A DNA stretch of 13,780 bases from Lachnospiraceae bacterium (GCA_009774345.1 VSNR01000118.1:1-13780); one strand, 5' to 3'; positions 1 to 7,731 are shown, counted from the first letter of the stretch. Notes: generated by a model not told the origin, from the letters alone. Program-made: numbers and translations.

Positions 1-66
1 AATATTCCCTATACGATATTGATAGATCAAAATGATATAACCTGTTAGAAACATTAGAACAAACAT
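1..66 (-). CDS. possible N-terminus of a membrane protein, cut by the window edge
   Basis: A minus-strand reading frame opens with ATG at 66 and stays open to the left edge. It gives a 22-residue hydrophobic stretch beginning MFVLMFLTGYIILIYQ, which looks like a first membrane segment. It starts 19 bases after the stop of the GtrA-like gene and continues in the same direction, which fits a further gene of the same glycan operon. No convincing ribosome site precedes the ATG, and the frame is also open upstream of it, so the start is uncertain. No family can be named from so little sequence. Confidence 0.35.
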   Translation of the reverse strand, partial: MFVLMFLTGYIILIYQYRIGNI

Positions 67-85
67 TATCTTTTTTAAGAGTACA

Positions 86-484
86 TCATTCTTTTCTATG
101 TTTAAATATAATCCACTTACTTGCCACATAATTTAAAATAATCACCACAACATTCATAACAAATTTGACCAAGACATCGTTCCAATGAATACATCCCGCA
201 AAAAACAACATACCGCCCCAATCCACAATCCCCGTCGCCATACGGCAGAGAAAAAACGAGACAATCTCCCTTGCGGTTTCCTGTATCGTATGTGCTTCGC
301 TATGAAAAACCCACTGCCTGTTTGTAAAATACGCAAACAAAACTGCCAAAATCCATGCCATGATCGTACTTGGCATCACTCCACATTTCAGCAGATGCGC
401 CAGCAGCCAATAAGCAACCATATTTACCAGTGTAGTCAAAACTCCAAACACTATATAGGGAATCATATCCTTATATCGAGCCAT
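86..484 (-). CDS. GtrA-like polyprenyl-phosphate-sugar flippase
   Basis: A 132-residue protein with four hydrophobic segments and almost no soluble part, matching the usual size and layout of the GtrA family (PF04138). Family-like features are FTNRQWVF near residue 55 and NYVASKWIIF near the C-terminus. GtrA proteins are thought to move polyprenyl-phosphate-linked sugars from the inner to the outer face of the membrane, for transfer by a GT-C enzyme. A GTG at 487 would add one residue, but I prefer the ATG at 484: it sits 8 bases after AAAGGG and overlaps the stop codon of the upstream glycosyltransferase by one base (TGATG), a classic coupling arrangement. The neighbour is the expected GtrB-type partner, which strengthens the call. 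Confidence 0.85.
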   Translation of the reverse strand: MARYKDMIPYIVFGVLTTLVNMVAYWLLAHLLKCGVMPSTIMAWILAVLFAYFTNRQWVFHSEAHTIQETAREIVSFFLCRMATGIVDWGGMLFFAGCIHWNDVLVKFVMNVVVIILNYVASKWIIFKHRKE

Positions 485-1191
485 CACTTCATCCCTTTCC
501 TAAACTGCCTGAAATCATGGAGTGCCTGCCATCCAATCCCAACAATTTTGGGAATGTTAATGGAATTTACGCCCCCCTGTCTCGGTTTAAAGGTTATTTT
601 CTTAAAGTGCACCTTTTCATTGTAATATACAAAGAATGTTGTCATCATGATATTGGGAATATTATATTCCAATGGCAGTCTTCCAAGATACTTTTTCACA
701 AGTCCTGTATTCATCAGTCGAAAAGGCGCATTGGCATCTGGCACACGAACGCCAAAAAACATCCACAGCAAAAAACAGACAACCTGCTCGACAAACGCCC
801 GTGATTTTCCATCTCCACGCACTTTACGATATCCGAGCACTGCATCATACTTTTTGCGCAGATTCCAAAATGATTCAAATTCGTCTGGACTTGTCTGCCC
901 GTCTGAGTCCGTCTGAAAAATAAACTCTGCCCCCTGATCAATTGCATACTGATAAAGCGCTATTAATTTAGGGCCATGCTGTTTTGCTGTCTCTGATAAA
1001 ATTTTCAGACCAGGATATTCCTCCTGCATTGCTGTCAAGATCGAATGTGTTGCATCTGTGCTTCCACTGTCCGCAATCACCAGTTTGGAATCTCTGCTTT
1101 TCCCCTCCAAAACCGGATACCATGTCTGAACCACGTCTTTTATATTGGTCTCCTCATTGTATGCTGGCATTACTATGTATACTGTATTCAT
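484..1191 (-). CDS. GT2-family polyprenyl-phosphate glycosyltransferase (GtrB/DPM1-like)
   Basis: A 235-residue GT-A-fold enzyme. It shows PAYNEE at 9-14, a DSGSTD nucleotide-binding segment at 41-46, the DSD metal-binding motif at 95-97 (QTDSDGQ), GYRKVRGDG around 120-128 and PDANAPFRLM at 151-160, all typical of the DPM1/GtrB branch of GT2. Such enzymes move a sugar from a nucleotide donor to undecaprenyl or dolichyl phosphate on the cytoplasmic face. Unlike many GtrB proteins it has no clear C-terminal pair of membrane segments and ends at about the length of soluble DPM1-type enzymes. The ATG follows an AAGGA site at 9 bases. The gene is translationally coupled to the GtrA-like gene downstream and follows a GT-C-like gene, which suggests one three-component glycosylation module. 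The sugar cannot be read from sequence. Confidence 0.85.
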   Translation of the reverse strand: MNTVYIVMPAYNEETNIKDVVQTWYPVLEGKSRDSKLVIADSGSTDATHSILTAMQEEYPGLKILSETAKQHGPKLIALYQYAIDQGAEFIFQTDSDGQTSPDEFESFWNLRKKYDAVLGYRKVRGDGKSRAFVEQVVCFLLWMFFGVRVPDANAPFRLMNTGLVKKYLGRLPLEYNIPNIMMTTFFVYYNEKVHFKKITFKPRQGGVNSINIPKIVGIGWQALHDFRQFRKGMK

Positions 1192-1213
1192 TGTTTCTCA
1201 TCCTTTTCCTTCG

Positions 1214-3190
1214 TTATTTCGTAAATGACCATAATTGACTGTCCGAATCATCTTTTCGTTTCATCGAAACCAAATGTGTCTCAAAATCATAGGTAAGCGC
1301 ATACTCCCCATAACAAATTCGATAAAAATCACCCGCTTCTTCCAGATCAAATTTCTGAGCAGGCGAATCCTGCAGATCCTCCCATATTCCGATCGTTCCC
1401 TGCTCATCAACCACACAGCCCGGAACATCCATTGCAGTTCGAACTGTCAAAAAACGCAGTCTGTATTTTCCTTCTGGCAATGCGGTCAGATATAGGGTTC
1501 TGTCTCCTTTCTCGAGAAATACCGCTGTCTCATCCGCAGCAAGACTCATAGAACTATCCAGCTTGGGTGAAACCTTATAATGCCCTCCTGTCAGCGTCAA
1601 TCCTCTTCTTTCCTTGTATGTACGCGCCGTTGCCAAATCCTGATTCTGCGCTTTTTCAGATTTCCTGCGAGCCATACAACGATAGAAAAAAGTTTCCTCC
1701 GGCAATGGCGCAAGATAATTGACACAGAAAGAATCTCCAGAATCCTCAATATTAGAGCAGCAAAAAGTAACTGTATTGTCAGCAATAATCGGATAAGTTC
1801 TCCTCACTATAAACTGATTCAACGCCTCTCCCCAGCTTGCCGCGGCACTTAGTGCTGAAATAACAAGAAAGGAAATCAACACAAATGTTCTAAAGGACAA
1901 CTTTTCTTCCCACGCTTTTATCAACTGCCGTATCACCAGAATCATCAATAAGAACAACGGAGGAATCGACGCTCTCATACAAAAATCCCTTCCTTCGCCA
2001 ATTCGCACAAGCGGGCACACAATCAGCAGCAAATTCGCAGCATAAAACAACAGATTCCTTTTATTCTCTTGATACAAAACAGCCGAGTACACCAGAAATT
2101 CAAGTATATAAAACACCATCAAAACAACCAAATGTGTCTTTGAAAAATTTTCCGGCTGAATGTACCACCCGATTCCGCCTCTGCCCGAATCATTATTGGC
2201 TGCTACATTACACTGAAAAAAGAAAAGAAATACAGGAAAAATACTCAGAACTGCTGTCATATTAGGCACACTAAACAACAACTTCAATAATTGTCTCCCA
2301 TTTTTTCTTCGCAGCATTTCAACTATCTGTGACACCGCCCATACAGCAAGCAGTATAAACAACCCTACAAAAGGCATTGGTGCAAATGGCAGTACACATA
2401 AGCCCACATATGCCAGCGTATCTAGTCTCTGATCCTGGAGAAATAGCGGAATCGCTACCCAAGGTACAATCACCTGATTAAATACCCATTCCAGCAGACA
2501 GCTGTTTGGTGTATACTGATAGCCTGTAACAGCATCTGGCCAGCCAAAATACCCGCCCATCAAAGTTCCGCCGAATCCAAACACGTTCATGCCGATCGCT
2601 CCTAACAGATTCAGTCCTCCCCAACCAATATACACATACAGTAGAATCAGTATTTTTTTCGTCGTATACAAGCTGAACAGTCTGCATAATAGAAGCATTG
2701 AGATACCTATCCCAACGACACTCCAAATATATAGTGTCAAATTTGCCGCCGCCCAGCCAAGCGCTTTTCCAACCAGAGCTGGCACCATCCAGAAGACATA
2801 GTAATATACCAATGCATTTCCTGTTTCCGGGTAAATGACCGGCCACGAATAATCAATCAAATCTCTCAGTATGGCATTTCGCGTATGCCAATCCCATCTC
2901 TGGTAAAAATATCCGCCTATGCCTGTCATGAAAATCCACACTGCCACAACAGCACTAAGCAATAAGATGCCTTTTATTTCAATATAAAAATATTCTTCTT
3001 CCTGATATCTTCTTGTAATCAGAAAGTATAATCCGTACAATAATATTCCTGACAACCCAATTCCCAGCCAGACCTTTAGCCATCCAATAAAAAATATAAC
3101 AATCGGTATTACCATATATAAATATGCCGACAACGCAAGCTTTTTACTGGAAATCGCTATCATGCGTTTTTTCTTTATGCTTTGTTCCAT
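1214..3190 (-). CDS. large polytopic membrane protein, probable GT-C glycosyltransferase
   Basis: A 658-residue protein with many hydrophobic segments over roughly the first 450 residues and a soluble C-terminal part of about 200 residues. After the first segments comes a loop with Asp100, His102 and LRD at 108-110, followed by PVIYPETGNALVYYY. An acidic/His-rich first outside loop followed by a Tyr-rich stretch is what GT-C enzymes using polyprenyl-phosphate sugars commonly show. I do not recognise a specific family, and no donor or acceptor can be inferred. The soluble tail may bind the acceptor polymer. The ATG lies about 10 bases after AAGGA. The gene starts directly after a strong terminator of the upstream unit, so it depends on read-through or on a weak promoter I could not define. 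The GtrB- and GtrA-like genes follow within 22 bases and by overlap. Confidence 0.65.
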   Translation of the reverse strand: MEQSIKKKRMIAISSKKLALSAYLYMVIPIVIFFIGWLKVWLGIGLSGILLYGLYFLITRRYQEEEYFYIEIKGILLLSAVVAVWIFMTGIGGYFYQRWDWHTRNAILRDLIDYSWPVIYPETGNALVYYYVFWMVPALVGKALGWAAANLTLYIWSVVGIGISMLLLCRLFSLYTTKKILILLYVYIGWGGLNLLGAIGMNVFGFGGTLMGGYFGWPDAVTGYQYTPNSCLLEWVFNQVIVPWVAIPLFLQDQRLDTLAYVGLCVLPFAPMPFVGLFILLAVWAVSQIVEMLRRKNGRQLLKLLFSVPNMTAVLSIFPVFLFFFQCNVAANNDSGRGGIGWYIQPENFSKTHLVVLMVFYILEFLVYSAVLYQENKRNLLFYAANLLLIVCPLVRIGEGRDFCMRASIPPLFLLMILVIRQLIKAWEEKLSFRTFVLISFLVISALSAAASWGEALNQFIVRRTYPIIADNTVTFCCSNIEDSGDSFCVNYLAPLPEETFFYRCMARRKSEKAQNQDLATARTYKERRGLTLTGGHYKVSPKLDSSMSLAADETAVFLEKGDRTLYLTALPEGKYRLRFLTVRTAMDVPGCVVDEQGTIGIWEDLQDSPAQKFDLEEAGDFYRICYGEYALTYDFETHLVSMKRKDDSDSQLWSFTK

Positions 3191-3229
3191 TTTTGTTGAT
3201 TCCTTCCCCTCTCATACCTCCATGCATAC

Positions 3230-3277
3230 AAAAAAGCCCAATGCAGGTCATGACAATCTCATACCTTACATCAGGCT
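3230..3277 (-). terminator. Rho-independent terminator after the JAMM cassette
   Basis: On the minus strand, AGCCTGATGTAAGGT (3277-3263) pairs with ACCTGCATTGGGCT (3248-3235) through Watson-Crick and three G-U pairs, with one bulged A, and is followed at once by a run of T (from 3234). The stem, loop of about 14 bases and U-tract are a textbook intrinsic terminator. It ends the two-gene unit 4125-3388 and isolates it from the GT-C gene that begins at 3190. Confidence 0.85.
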
Positions 3278-3387
3278 TATATCTATTCATTTATTTCATC
3301 TGTATTCAGTTTTCTATATCCCGAAAGCGAATCTGTGCTACCTTCTGCTTCCACAATTCCTGATTCTGTGAAATTCAATATATTCAC

Positions 3388-3549
3388 TTAATCCAGTGTT
3401 TTTTCAAGTAAATCCAATTGTCTGCGTTTGCGTTCCAGTTCCTTTCTTCGCTCCTCGGCAATTTTAGCCCGAAGTTCTTCATGAGACATCCTCAATAACT
3501 CTTCTGGAACTTCAAAATGATCTTCCTGTACATATACAATTCGATCCAT
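3388..3549 (-). CDS. 53-aa charged helical protein coupled to the JAMM gene
   Basis: The start ATG (3549-3547) follows the TGA of the JAMM-like gene with no base between (TGAATG), so translation is almost certainly coupled. The product is 53 residues: a short start (MDRIVYVQEDHFEVPEELL) followed from about residue 20 to the end by a continuous, highly charged Arg/Lys/Glu helix (EELRAKIAEERRKELERKRR) that could form a coiled coil. No membrane segment or signal is present. I recognise no family. The tight coupling suggests a partner, substrate or inhibitor of the JAMM protein, but this is inference from position only. A strong terminator follows about 110 bases downstream. Confidence 0.7.
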   Translation of the reverse strand: MDRIVYVQEDHFEVPEELLRMSHEELRAKIAEERRKELERKRRQLDLLEKTLD

Positions 3550-4125
3550 TCACTCCACCTCCCAATATGCGATATCGTATGTTTTCATCATTTCATTTAA
3601 AGCAGCAATCTGTGCTTCATATTCATCATGTAATAATTGATAGTAATCTGCTACATATAGATTATACATTGTTTGCGTAACCGTTTCAGATGATTTATAA
3701 CAAAATACTTTTCCATTATGACATACGACAATACCCAACATATAATTGTGTTCATATACAGAATTAAAGTCTGCGATACTTGGCGGCATGCTACATGGAT
3801 GTGTATGCATGGCGATTACATTCTCTCTTCCCGAAATAGCACACTGAACAGAGTTCGAGTACAGAATCTGTTCCTCCTCAATAGCATTCGTTTCTTTTGC
3901 CAAAACCTTTCCACAATCACCATCAATCCAGTACATATCCTCGTATTTTGTGCCTGACCGATGCATCAACATTTCTTTCGCTTTGCTATACAGTGTTCTG
4001 CTTACATCAATATTAGTACTGATAGCATCAAACTTTTTTCGAAATGCACCACTTAAAATGTAACCATTATCTATAAGTGTCGTTTTATCACGACCGTATC
4101 TTTGAAGCTCTAAATATTCGTCCAA
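3550..4125 (-). CDS. JAMM/MPN-type metallopeptidase-like protein
   Basis: A 191-residue protein if translation begins at the TTG at 4125. The core is an MHTHPCSMPPSIADF segment: His107, His109, Ser116 and Asp119 give the H-x-H-x(6)-S-x(2)-D zinc site of JAMM/Mov34/RadC-like proteins. RadC itself has seven residues between the second His and Ser; the x(6) form occurs in other JAB-domain proteins. The acidic run EEE at 83-85 could supply the catalytic Glu. Next come hydrophobic strands (YMLGIVVCHNGKVFCY), as in the MPN fold. Such proteins cleave isopeptide or peptide bonds, or have lost activity. An ATG at 4185 would add 20 residues, but it lies upstream of the promoter -35 hexamer; the TTG is preceded by AAGGGAG at 6 bases. 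The substrate is unknown. It forms a two-gene unit with the 53-aa gene. Confidence 0.75.
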   Translation of the reverse strand: MDEYLELQRYGRDKTTLIDNGYILSGAFRKKFDAISTNIDVSRTLYSKAKEMLMHRSGTKYEDMYWIDGDCGKVLAKETNAIEEEQILYSNSVQCAISGRENVIAMHTHPCSMPPSIADFNSVYEHNYMLGIVVCHNGKVFCYKSSETVTQTMYNLYVADYYQLLHDEYEAQIAALNEMMKTYDIAYWEVE

Positions 4126-4152
4126 ATAGTTCTCCCTTAATCTTTTTGATTT

Positions 4153-4181
4153 ATTATAACATATTAAAAAATACTTGTCGA
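4153..4181 (-). promoter_or_regulatory. sigma-A-type promoter of the JAMM cassette
   Basis: On the minus strand TCGACA (4181-4176, four of six consensus bases) is followed after 17 bases by a perfect TATAAT (4158-4153). The predicted start near 4146 leaves a leader of about 20 bases containing AAGGGAG and then the TTG start at 4125. The promoter lies inside the open frame that would start at ATG 4185, which argues against that longer start. Confidence 0.75.
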
Positions 4182-4297
4182 ACATTTTTTCTAATTATTA
4201 TCTGCCTAAACCAGAACCAAAATTTTGCGATTTTGTGCAAGATTTCATTGTTAAGTGCCTAATGTAAAGTATGAACTTGTCAAGGTACAATGGCCTT

Positions 4298-6091
4298 CTA
4301 TATCCCCAGATACCGCTCCCAAAACGCCCTGTTTGTAATCTCCTTTCCTCTGCTCTGGTACGATTTCTTTGCCTGATCGTACCGAAGCAGTACCGCTGCG
4401 ATGGTGCCAAGAACCTGAACTCCCTGCGCTATGAATTTTCGCAGACTCCGATGGGTGACAAACCCTTTATTTTCCACGATATCATAGAATAAAATGGTCT
4501 TTGCGCGCCACACAAACTCTGGTCTTGGATGCGCCATCGGTACCGTCCGCACATGTTTTGCGGGCAGCAGATAACCGTTTAGAGAGAACTTCCGCACCAG
4601 CTCGTGAAACCGAGAATGGCCTTCCGTGCAACCGCGCTCATACTCTCTATTCAGAAATGGCACCTCGAGCTGCTCTGCCGGAAGCGCTTTATATCCTGCT
4701 GCCATAATCTCCTTGTGAAGCAGTTCTGGGTCCGTCTGTTCGAGGAAGTCAATCCCACTCAGGAAGTCGCGAATCCCTCTGAGATACAGATCCACATTTT
4801 TATATCGGTAGAGATAGCCCTCCCTTCTGTACTCCCCAAGGAGCGCTCGGATCACTTCGCGTTTTCCCCACGATGGAAAATGAAATGCATTGTCAATCAT
4901 GCGGTTTCGGATGATATAGTACTCCAGAAAAGAGGCATATTTATTTTCAAATGGCTCATGCCACACACAGATGCCATTCATCAGAATCAGCGTTTTCATA
5001 TTGCGCAGTCCATATTCCAAATCATCTCCGCGGATAAAGATCGGGAGCGGCAGATTGTTCTCCTGCACAATTTTCATTGGAAAACAGCAGTACCACCACG
5101 CGTTAAACTCCCGGTATTCCTCCTGTTCGTTTTGAAGGCAGTTCTCCCAGAGCCGCAGATCCAAATCGGATTTGAGTGAAATAAGATTCCCCGCATTCCA
5201 TGAAGCGCCTGACTCCACCTGAATATTGCGCTGGTCCGCGCGCAACATTGCGCCGCCAATAAATGCATCCAGATACGTGTCCTTCAAGAGCGCAAGGATT
5301 GCGGCTGTCTTTACGATAGAAGCCGTATCGACGATGATATCATCATCCATCAACAGCGCGTGCGTGATCCCGCCCTGTCCGGGCAGTCTGCGGATTTCCA
5401 GAAGCCCCCGTGTGAATCCACCCGCACCGCCTGCATTTTTATTTTTTATTACGTGTACGGCACTGCTTTCCAGTTTGTATTCATCCAGGCTTTGTCCATT
5501 GTCAGAGATAAACACTTCCAGCTTTCCATATAGCGGACTGTCTCTATTCTCGAGAATGGCGCGGTTCAACAATTCGATATTATCCCTGACAAACTTTTCA
5601 CGTCTGTAGGTACAGATCACAATTCCAAGTTTGACGGGCCTTATTTCCTCTGGCGGTATGTCTGTACTGTAACTTCCGCCGTAGAAAATGCCGCCCTTTT
5701 CGAGCGCCTCGATTCTAAAAAAGAGCATTCCACTCATCTCCTCTGGAAATTCCAGTATCAGTTCCTGCTTTTCAGCGGTATCGACAATCCTGCTTTTTAG
5801 CTCCTGGTCAATAAACTTGTCGCGAATCTTCTGTTTCCAGCACAGACTGACATAGAATTTTCCCTGTAAAACCAGCTTCAAGAAAACGTTCTGCACTTTG
5901 GTATACTTCTTCCACTTCCCAATCGAGAGACTGTTAAAATACGTATCTGTCGTAACAACACCGCCTCTGCGGAAAAGAATGTACATTTGTTCTTTGTCCT
6001 TCATATAATTCAGCCTGTAATTTGAGTGAAAGTACATCTCTATATCTGTGCAGATTCCATCCTTCTGCCATAGTATCTCCTGCAATTCCAT
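4298..6091 (-). CDS. GlfT2-like galactofuranosyltransferase (GT2 family)
   Basis: A 597-residue cytoplasmic/peripheral enzyme with three parts. An N-terminal beta-rich domain (about 1-150) precedes a GT-A domain starting at LGIVICTYRRE (155-165), and a mainly helical C-terminal domain ends the protein. Active-site features match the mycobacterial GlfT2 layout: NKNAGGAGGFTRG (217-229), the metal-binding DDD at 249-251, a WW pair at 332-333, RGDDLEYGLR (354-363, candidate catalytic Asp/Glu) and WH at 377-378. GlfT2 is a processive polymerase that adds alternating beta-1,5/1,6 galactofuranose to lipid-linked galactan; its usual length is a little over 600 residues. The start at 6091 follows GGGAG at about 9 bases. 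It is the last gene of the operon after the ABC exporter. Another furanose or pyranose specificity is possible. Confidence 0.8.
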   Translation of the reverse strand: MELQEILWQKDGICTDIEMYFHSNYRLNYMKDKEQMYILFRRGGVVTTDTYFNSLSIGKWKKYTKVQNVFLKLVLQGKFYVSLCWKQKIRDKFIDQELKSRIVDTAEKQELILEFPEEMSGMLFFRIEALEKGGIFYGGSYSTDIPPEEIRPVKLGIVICTYRREKFVRDNIELLNRAILENRDSPLYGKLEVFISDNGQSLDEYKLESSAVHVIKNKNAGGAGGFTRGLLEIRRLPGQGGITHALLMDDDIIVDTASIVKTAAILALLKDTYLDAFIGGAMLRADQRNIQVESGASWNAGNLISLKSDLDLRLWENCLQNEQEEYREFNAWWYCCFPMKIVQENNLPLPIFIRGDDLEYGLRNMKTLILMNGICVWHEPFENKYASFLEYYIIRNRMIDNAFHFPSWGKREVIRALLGEYRREGYLYRYKNVDLYLRGIRDFLSGIDFLEQTDPELLHKEIMAAGYKALPAEQLEVPFLNREYERGCTEGHSRFHELVRKFSLNGYLLPAKHVRTVPMAHPRPEFVWRAKTILFYDIVENKGFVTHRSLRKFIAQGVQVLGTIAAVLLRYDQAKKSYQSRGKEITNRAFWERYLGI

Positions 6092-6116
6092 CCTACTGTT
6101 CTCCCTTCCAGATACG

Positions 6117-6242
6117 CCTGCCGCTGTGCCGCCTCAATGATCTCATCTCACTGTGTCCATCCAATACCCTGCTGCACCGCCTCAACGATCTCACTGCTTC
6201 TTCTGCATCTCTTCCAGATATGCCGCTGCCGTCTGCCGCACA
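6117..6242. repeat. imperfect tandem repeats at the end of the ATPase gene
   Basis: The 99-bp spacer between the ATPase stop and the GlfT2-like start contains diverged copies of neighbouring sequence. A block at 6117-6146 (containing CCGCCTCAATGATCTCAT) closely resembles 6168-6194 (containing CACCGCCTCAACGATCTCAC), which overlaps the ATPase stop codon. A CTTCCAGATA block at 6105-6114 recurs at 6211-6220 inside the ATPase gene. Read on the minus strand, part of the spacer would encode EIIEAAQRQAYLEG, similar to the ATPase tail TAAAYLEEMQ, suggesting local duplication of the gene end. Confidence 0.55.
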
Positions 6243-6934
6243 TCGCCGTCCGCCCGTATCCTGCCTTCGTCAATCCAGATCAGCCTGTCGCAGATCTCAT
6301 AGAGCTGTTCCATCGCGTGCGACACGATGACGATCGTTGTTCCTGCCGCTTTGATCTCCTTGAGCCGCTTGAAACATTTCTGCTGGAAATTCACATCCCC
6401 GACCGCAAGGATCTCATCCACCAGCAGAATGTCCGCATCCACATGAATTGCGACAGAAAAGGCAAGCCGCATGTACATGCCTGACGAGTACGTCCTGACC
6501 GGGTTGTCGATGTATTCACCCAGCTCCGAAAAGCGTATGATCTCGTCCATCCTTTTGTTGATCTCCTTCTTCCCAAGACCAAAGATCGACGCATTGATAT
6601 AGATATTCTCCCGCCCTGTCATATCCATATGAAACCCTGCTCCAAGCTCAATCAGGCTTGAAACCCTGCCGTTTACCACAATGCTTCCTCCATTAGGACG
6701 AAGAATTCTTGACAACAGCTTTAAAATCGTACTTTTGCCGCATCCGTTTCTCCCAATCAGCCCGACCGCCTCCCCGCGTCTGCACTGAAAACTGATACCG
6801 CACAGCACTTCCCTGCGCTCAAAACGGTTTCTGTCTGGAAATAAAATCCGCTCCTTGAGCATATTTCCCTTATCAAAATAAACCTTGAAACTTTTCTGGA
6901 CATCCTGTACGGATATTGTCACTTCCTCTGCCAT
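6191..6934 (-). CDS. ABC transporter ATPase for polysaccharide export (Wzt/TagH-type, short form)
   Basis: A 247-residue nucleotide-binding protein with Walker A GRNGCGKST (61-69), signature YSSGMYMRLAF (149-159), Walker B ILLVDE (169-174), a D-loop-like AVGD and the switch His206 (SHAMEQ). The spacing and the SLIELGAGFHMDMTGREN segment are characteristic of Wzt/TagH exporters of lipid-linked polysaccharides. It ends right after the catalytic core and lacks the C-terminal carbohydrate-binding domain seen in Wzt proteins that recognise a capped chain end, so export is probably not gated by a terminal cap. The ATG at 6934 (5 bases after GGAGGAG, overlapping the permease stop by one base) is preferred over the GTG at 6937. 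It pairs with the permease just upstream. Confidence 0.92.
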   Translation of the reverse strand: MAEEVTISVQDVQKSFKVYFDKGNMLKERILFPDRNRFERREVLCGISFQCRRGEAVGLIGRNGCGKSTILKLLSRILRPNGGSIVVNGRVSSLIELGAGFHMDMTGRENIYINASIFGLGKKEINKRMDEIIRFSELGEYIDNPVRTYSSGMYMRLAFSVAIHVDADILLVDEILAVGDVNFQQKCFKRLKEIKAAGTTIVIVSHAMEQLYEICDRLIWIDEGRIRADGDVRQTAAAYLEEMQKKQ

Positions 6935-7710
6935 CACAGCTCCTCCGCAAAATTTGCTTCCAGTTTACAGAAAATCAGACTCCCCGCAGCCATCACTGCC
7001 AATGCCGCAGCCGCAGCCTGTATCATATCCTCACGCTGTGGCGCTTCCGCCAGATACAAAACACTATGATACATCTCGATCACAGGCGTCAATGGATTCC
7101 ACTCAAACACGAGCAGCAGTTCTTTAGGAATATCCTGCATGGAGTACAGGATCGGCGTCAGATAGATCCACGCCATCATCACGACACTCGTAATGTGCTC
7201 CAAATCCCTGAAATACACCGTACACGCAGACACGAGCAGCGTCATGCCGAGTGTGAGCACATATTCCATCAGGAAAATGAGCGGCAGATACCCCCATGCA
7301 CGCAGACTGACCTGTCCCTTTTCCACGAAAATGACTGCGATGATAAACAGAAAGCACAGAAGCATATTAATAAAGTGAAATGTCACCACCACCACCGGCA
7401 GCACCTCGCGCGGAAAATAAATCTTCTTGACCATATCCGCCTGTGCCCGGATGCACCCCGCACCCTGCAAGATCGCGCCGCTAAAGAAAAACCATGGTAT
7501 CATGCCCGATATCATATAGATATTAAAGTTCTCTATGCCGCTTCGCATAATCATCGAAAAGACGATGGTATAAATCACAATCTGGCACAGCGGATTGATA
7601 AACGTCCACAGAAATCCCAGCACCGACCCCTTGTACTTTCCGCGCAGCTCCCGCTTCACCAGACTTGCGATCATCTCCCTGTATGCAATCAACTCTCTTA
7701 TGCGTCCCAT
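6934..7710 (-). CDS. ABC-2 type polysaccharide export permease (Wzm/TagG-type)
   Basis: A 258-residue membrane protein with six likely membrane segments. Its amphipathic N-terminus (RELIAYREMIASLVKRELRG) and the KYKGSVLGFLW and NPLCQIVIYTIVFS segments are hallmarks of the Wzm/TagG/RfbA permeases that export lipid-linked O-antigens, teichoic acids or galactans. The open frame extends six codons to an ATG at 7728, but that start has no ribosome site, whereas GGAGGGAG lies 8 bases before the ATG at 7710 and the shorter start gives the family-typical beginning. The gene follows the GlfT1-like gene by 21 bases and overlaps the ATPase by one base, so the three are a coupled set. Confidence 0.92.
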   Translation of the reverse strand: MGRIRELIAYREMIASLVKRELRGKYKGSVLGFLWTFINPLCQIVIYTIVFSMIMRSGIENFNIYMISGMIPWFFFSGAILQGAGCIRAQADMVKKIYFPREVLPVVVVTFHFINMLLCFLFIIAVIFVEKGQVSLRAWGYLPLIFLMEYVLTLGMTLLVSACTVYFRDLEHITSVVMMAWIYLTPILYSMQDIPKELLLVFEWNPLTPVIEMYHSVLYLAEAPQREDMIQAAAAALAVMAAGSLIFCKLEANFAEEL

Positions 7711-7731
7711 CTGCAATGCTCCCTCCATGAT

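Noticed and set aside
4276..4281. TTGACA on the minus strand downstream of the GlfT2-like gene as a promoter
   Set aside because: No acceptable -10 lies 15-19 bases downstream; the TATAAT at 4158-4153 pairs better with TCGACA at 4181-4176.
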